Origin: an uncultured Pseudomonadales bacterium | GTDB lineage: Bacteria; Pseudomonadota; Gammaproteobacteria; Pseudomonadales; Pseudohongiellaceae | DNA: 7,570 nucleotides | Reading direction: 5' to 3' | Assembly: GCA_938082955.1 (NCBI GenBank) | Contig: CALKDE010000253.1 | Location: 1 to 7,570, forward strand | In this document: in pieces, positions 6,022-7,570 of the stretch | How positions within the stretch are numbered: the stretch's first letter is position 1 | Layout of the letters: every line of letters starts with the position of its first letter | Translations under genes and position numbers: made by a program | The notes under the pieces: generated by a model | Databases searched by the model: none | Told to the model about the DNA's origin: nothing | The model's input: the letters and a program-made list of their open reading frames with translations, nothing else

Positions 6022-6684
6022 ATGCCACCACTAAATGATCTACTGCTGTTCACCGCAGCAGCCTTCATCATGAACCTCTCACCGGGTCCTGCAAACTTTT
6101 ATGTGATGGCGCGGACTCTTGCACAGGGCTCTTCCGCCGGGTTTTCTGCGACTGCAGGGTTAGCGCTAGGCAGTTTGCTCCACGTTGTTGCCGCCGTGTT
6201 AGGACTTTCCGTGCTGTTTAGTTACTCTCCTGTGGCCTACACTTTATTGAAAATAGTTGGCGCTAGCTATCTTATATGTCTGGGGTTGGGACATTTCGGA
6301 ATTCTATTCACCGGGAAAAAAAATCCCCAGGAATTAGCAGGCGGTGAGACGACCCGGGAGGTATTAGTAGAGCTCGAGACGAGGAAAATTTTCTTTCACA
6401 GCGTGATCATCGAAGCTAGCAATCCGAAAACGGCACTTTTTTTTCTGGCATTATTACCGCAGTTTGTTGTGACAGAAGCAGGGCCAGCTGCGCCTCAGTT
6501 TTTATTTCTTGGTTTGATCGTAACGCTATCAGCTATTCCCTGCGACTTATTCGTTGTATTTTTCGCAGACAAAGCAGCTAATCTGATTCGAGGGAACCGG
6601 AAGTTTAGAGACAAGTTGGATAAAATTTCTGGAACTATTCTAATTAGTCTTGGTGCCTATGTTCTACTGGCCGAGGCTGAGTAA
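6022..6684 (+). CDS. LysE/RhtB-family amino-acid (or related metabolite) exporter
   Basis: The start is set at ATG 6022. The longer frame begins at 5983 inside the terminator hairpin, whereas MPPLNDLLLFTAAAFIMNLS is the usual family N-terminus. AAGGTG at 6005-6010 gives a weak, rather distant ribosome binding site. The 220-residue product matches family length (about 200-215). It carries the N-terminal signature NLSPGPANFYV (18-28), a GASYLICLGL segment (80-89), a charged cytoplasmic loop (about 97-122) and the second-half motif NPKTALFFLALLPQF (134-148), with five to six hydrophobic segments (about 6-28, 42-66, 70-92, 135-150, 158-182, 203-216). Members export Lys, homoserine, threonine, cysteine or other small molecules by proton exchange; the substrate is not predictable here. 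No LysR-type regulator is adjacent. Its promoter is not clear because a terminator lies just upstream. Confidence 0.93.
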   Translation: MPPLNDLLLFTAAAFIMNLSPGPANFYVMARTLAQGSSAGFSATAGLALGSLLHVVAAVLGLSVLFSYSPVAYTLLKIVGASYLICLGLGHFGILFTGKKNPQELAGGETTREVLVELETRKIFFHSVIIEASNPKTALFFLALLPQFVVTEAGPAAPQFLFLGLIVTLSAIPCDLFVVFFADKAANLIRGNRKFRDKLDKISGTILISLGAYVLLAEAE

Positions 6685-6696
6685 TAAAACTATAAC

Positions 6697-7570
6697 TTAC
6701 TGACTTGATTCGCCTTGTACGGCATCGTCGATGTTCATGAAAAAATTTCTCTCTTTAATTTTGTCGTACAATCCAGATGCTTTCATAACTCTCAACACGG
6801 GAACTTTAACGCTAGCGAATTTTAATTCTATGTTGCGTTCTTTGAAATCATCGGCAATATCATGTAATACCGAATCCGCGCTACTATCAAGCTGAGCAAT
6901 GCTACAAGCTTCTATAATGATAGTCTTCAGTGGGAATGGCGATTCCATTTCCAGTTTCTTGAGTAAAGTTTTTAGGAAACTAACGTTACCAAAATAAAAT
7001 TGCGCATCAATACGAATAATGATGACGCCTATATAAGTTGTCGCCTCAGGGTAGTGTTTTAAATTACGAAAATCCGCAGTATTTCCAACGCGACCCAGTA
7101 TCGCAGTGTGTGGACGAGTTGTTAGGTAAAGAAATAGCCCTAAAGAAAATACAACTCCGATGAGAATGCCCTCGACAATACCAACTATCAACGTAGAGAA
7201 AAACGTTAACATCAAGAGCCACATATCTGACTGTTTGGTTTTTCGTAAATGTTTAACTAGAGTGAAATCGATTAGCCCGAGCACTGCGAGTATAATTATG
7301 GCCGCCAGCGTTGCGGTAGGAAGGTAGTAAAGATATTCTGTTAAGAAAAGCAAAGTGAGAAATATCCAGGCTGCGACCACAACGAGGGAATAAGGAGAAG
7401 TAGAGCCTGCTTCTGCATGAACTGCCGACCGCGAAAAACTAGCACTAACAGGAAAGCCCTGTGAAAAACTAGCCACAAAATTAGAAGCACCCAGCGCAAT
7501 CAATTCTCGATTTGGAGCTATATCATATCGGTGTCGGTCAGCAAAAGTTCTAGCTATCGAAATAGTTGTT
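6697..7570 (-). CDS. SulP-family anion transporter with C-terminal STAS domain, 5' partial
   Basis: The frame is open to the right edge, so the TTG at 7501-7503 is not a start; upstream codons read ARTFADRHRYDIAPNRELIA, typical SulP. The visible 290 residues are the C-terminal half or so of a protein that is usually about 500-600 residues. The transmembrane part has NRELIALGASNFVASFSQGF, then FPVSASFSRSAV (a conserved family signature), then membrane segments around 60-80, 83-102 and 117-150. The STAS domain follows, from LGRVGNTADFRN through IGVIIIRIDAQFYFGN, KTIIIEACSIAQLDSSADSV and ELKFASVKVPVLRVMKASGL, to the stop at 6697. Family members carry sulfate, bicarbonate, dicarboxylates or other anions across the inner membrane, and STAS regulates them. 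The STAS region keeps the LDSSA loop. It converges on the LysE gene with only 12 bp between stops and no visible terminator, so antisense overlap of the transcripts is likely. Confidence 0.93.
   Translation of the reverse strand, partial: TTISIARTFADRHRYDIAPNRELIALGASNFVASFSQGFPVSASFSRSAVHAEAGSTSPYSLVVVAAWIFLTLLFLTEYLYYLPTATLAAIIILAVLGLIDFTLVKHLRKTKQSDMWLLMLTFFSTLIVGIVEGILIGVVFSLGLFLYLTTRPHTAILGRVGNTADFRNLKHYPEATTYIGVIIIRIDAQFYFGNVSFLKTLLKKLEMESPFPLKTIIIEACSIAQLDSSADSVLHDIADDFKERNIELKFASVKVPVLRVMKASGLYDKIKERNFFMNIDDAVQGESSQ

Noticed and set aside
5709..6071. Minus-strand ORF of 120 codons
   Set aside because: It is a shadow across the end of the propeller gene, the terminator and the exporter start, with no family resemblance.

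Overview
The window looks like chromosomal DNA of a free-living, probably marine, gammaproteobacterium. Base composition is moderate. The gene content is an exported family common in that group and in Acidobacteria, a LysE/RhtB exporter, a SulP transporter, a VOC protein and an NHL propeller. This is an inference from protein style, since no rRNA or other marker gene is present. I see no tRNA, rRNA, CRISPR array, transposase or phage gene.

Left part (1-1941, minus strand): a gene cut by the left edge encodes an NqrB/RnfD-like (UnbU-like) multi-membrane protein. It is fused to a C-terminal, cysteine-paired Sel1-like (Hcp-type) repeat domain. Just upstream on the same strand lies a small locus with a good ribosome binding site and a signal-peptide start. 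Its open frame stops after 35 codons, but the +1 frame continues for 90 residues with a striking His/Cys cluster and a three-unit hexapeptide repeat made by an 18-bp tandem DNA repeat. I read it as one small exported His-rich gene with a frame break.

Middle part (1942-3825, plus strand): a regulatory gap with inverted repeats and a TATAAT box precedes an exported 335-aa protein of unknown function. A strong hairpin terminator follows, then a small exported protein of unknown function.

Region 3826-4369 has no intact gene. It holds the decayed remains of a LysE/RhtB exporter with internal stops and a frame change.

Right part (4370-7570): a VOC-fold protein (minus) is divergent from an exported NHL beta-propeller resembling peptidyl-alpha-hydroxyglycine lyase (plus). 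They share a 115-bp gap with a 10-bp perfect palindrome and a likely promoter. The propeller gene ends at a clear terminator. An intact LysE/RhtB exporter (plus) then converges, with 12 bp between, on a SulP/STAS anion transporter (minus) cut by the right edge.

Most genes here act at or beyond the inner membrane, but orientation and terminators suggest several separate short transcription units rather than one operon. Several start codons were moved inward from the longest open frame on the basis of ribosome binding sites and signal peptides.
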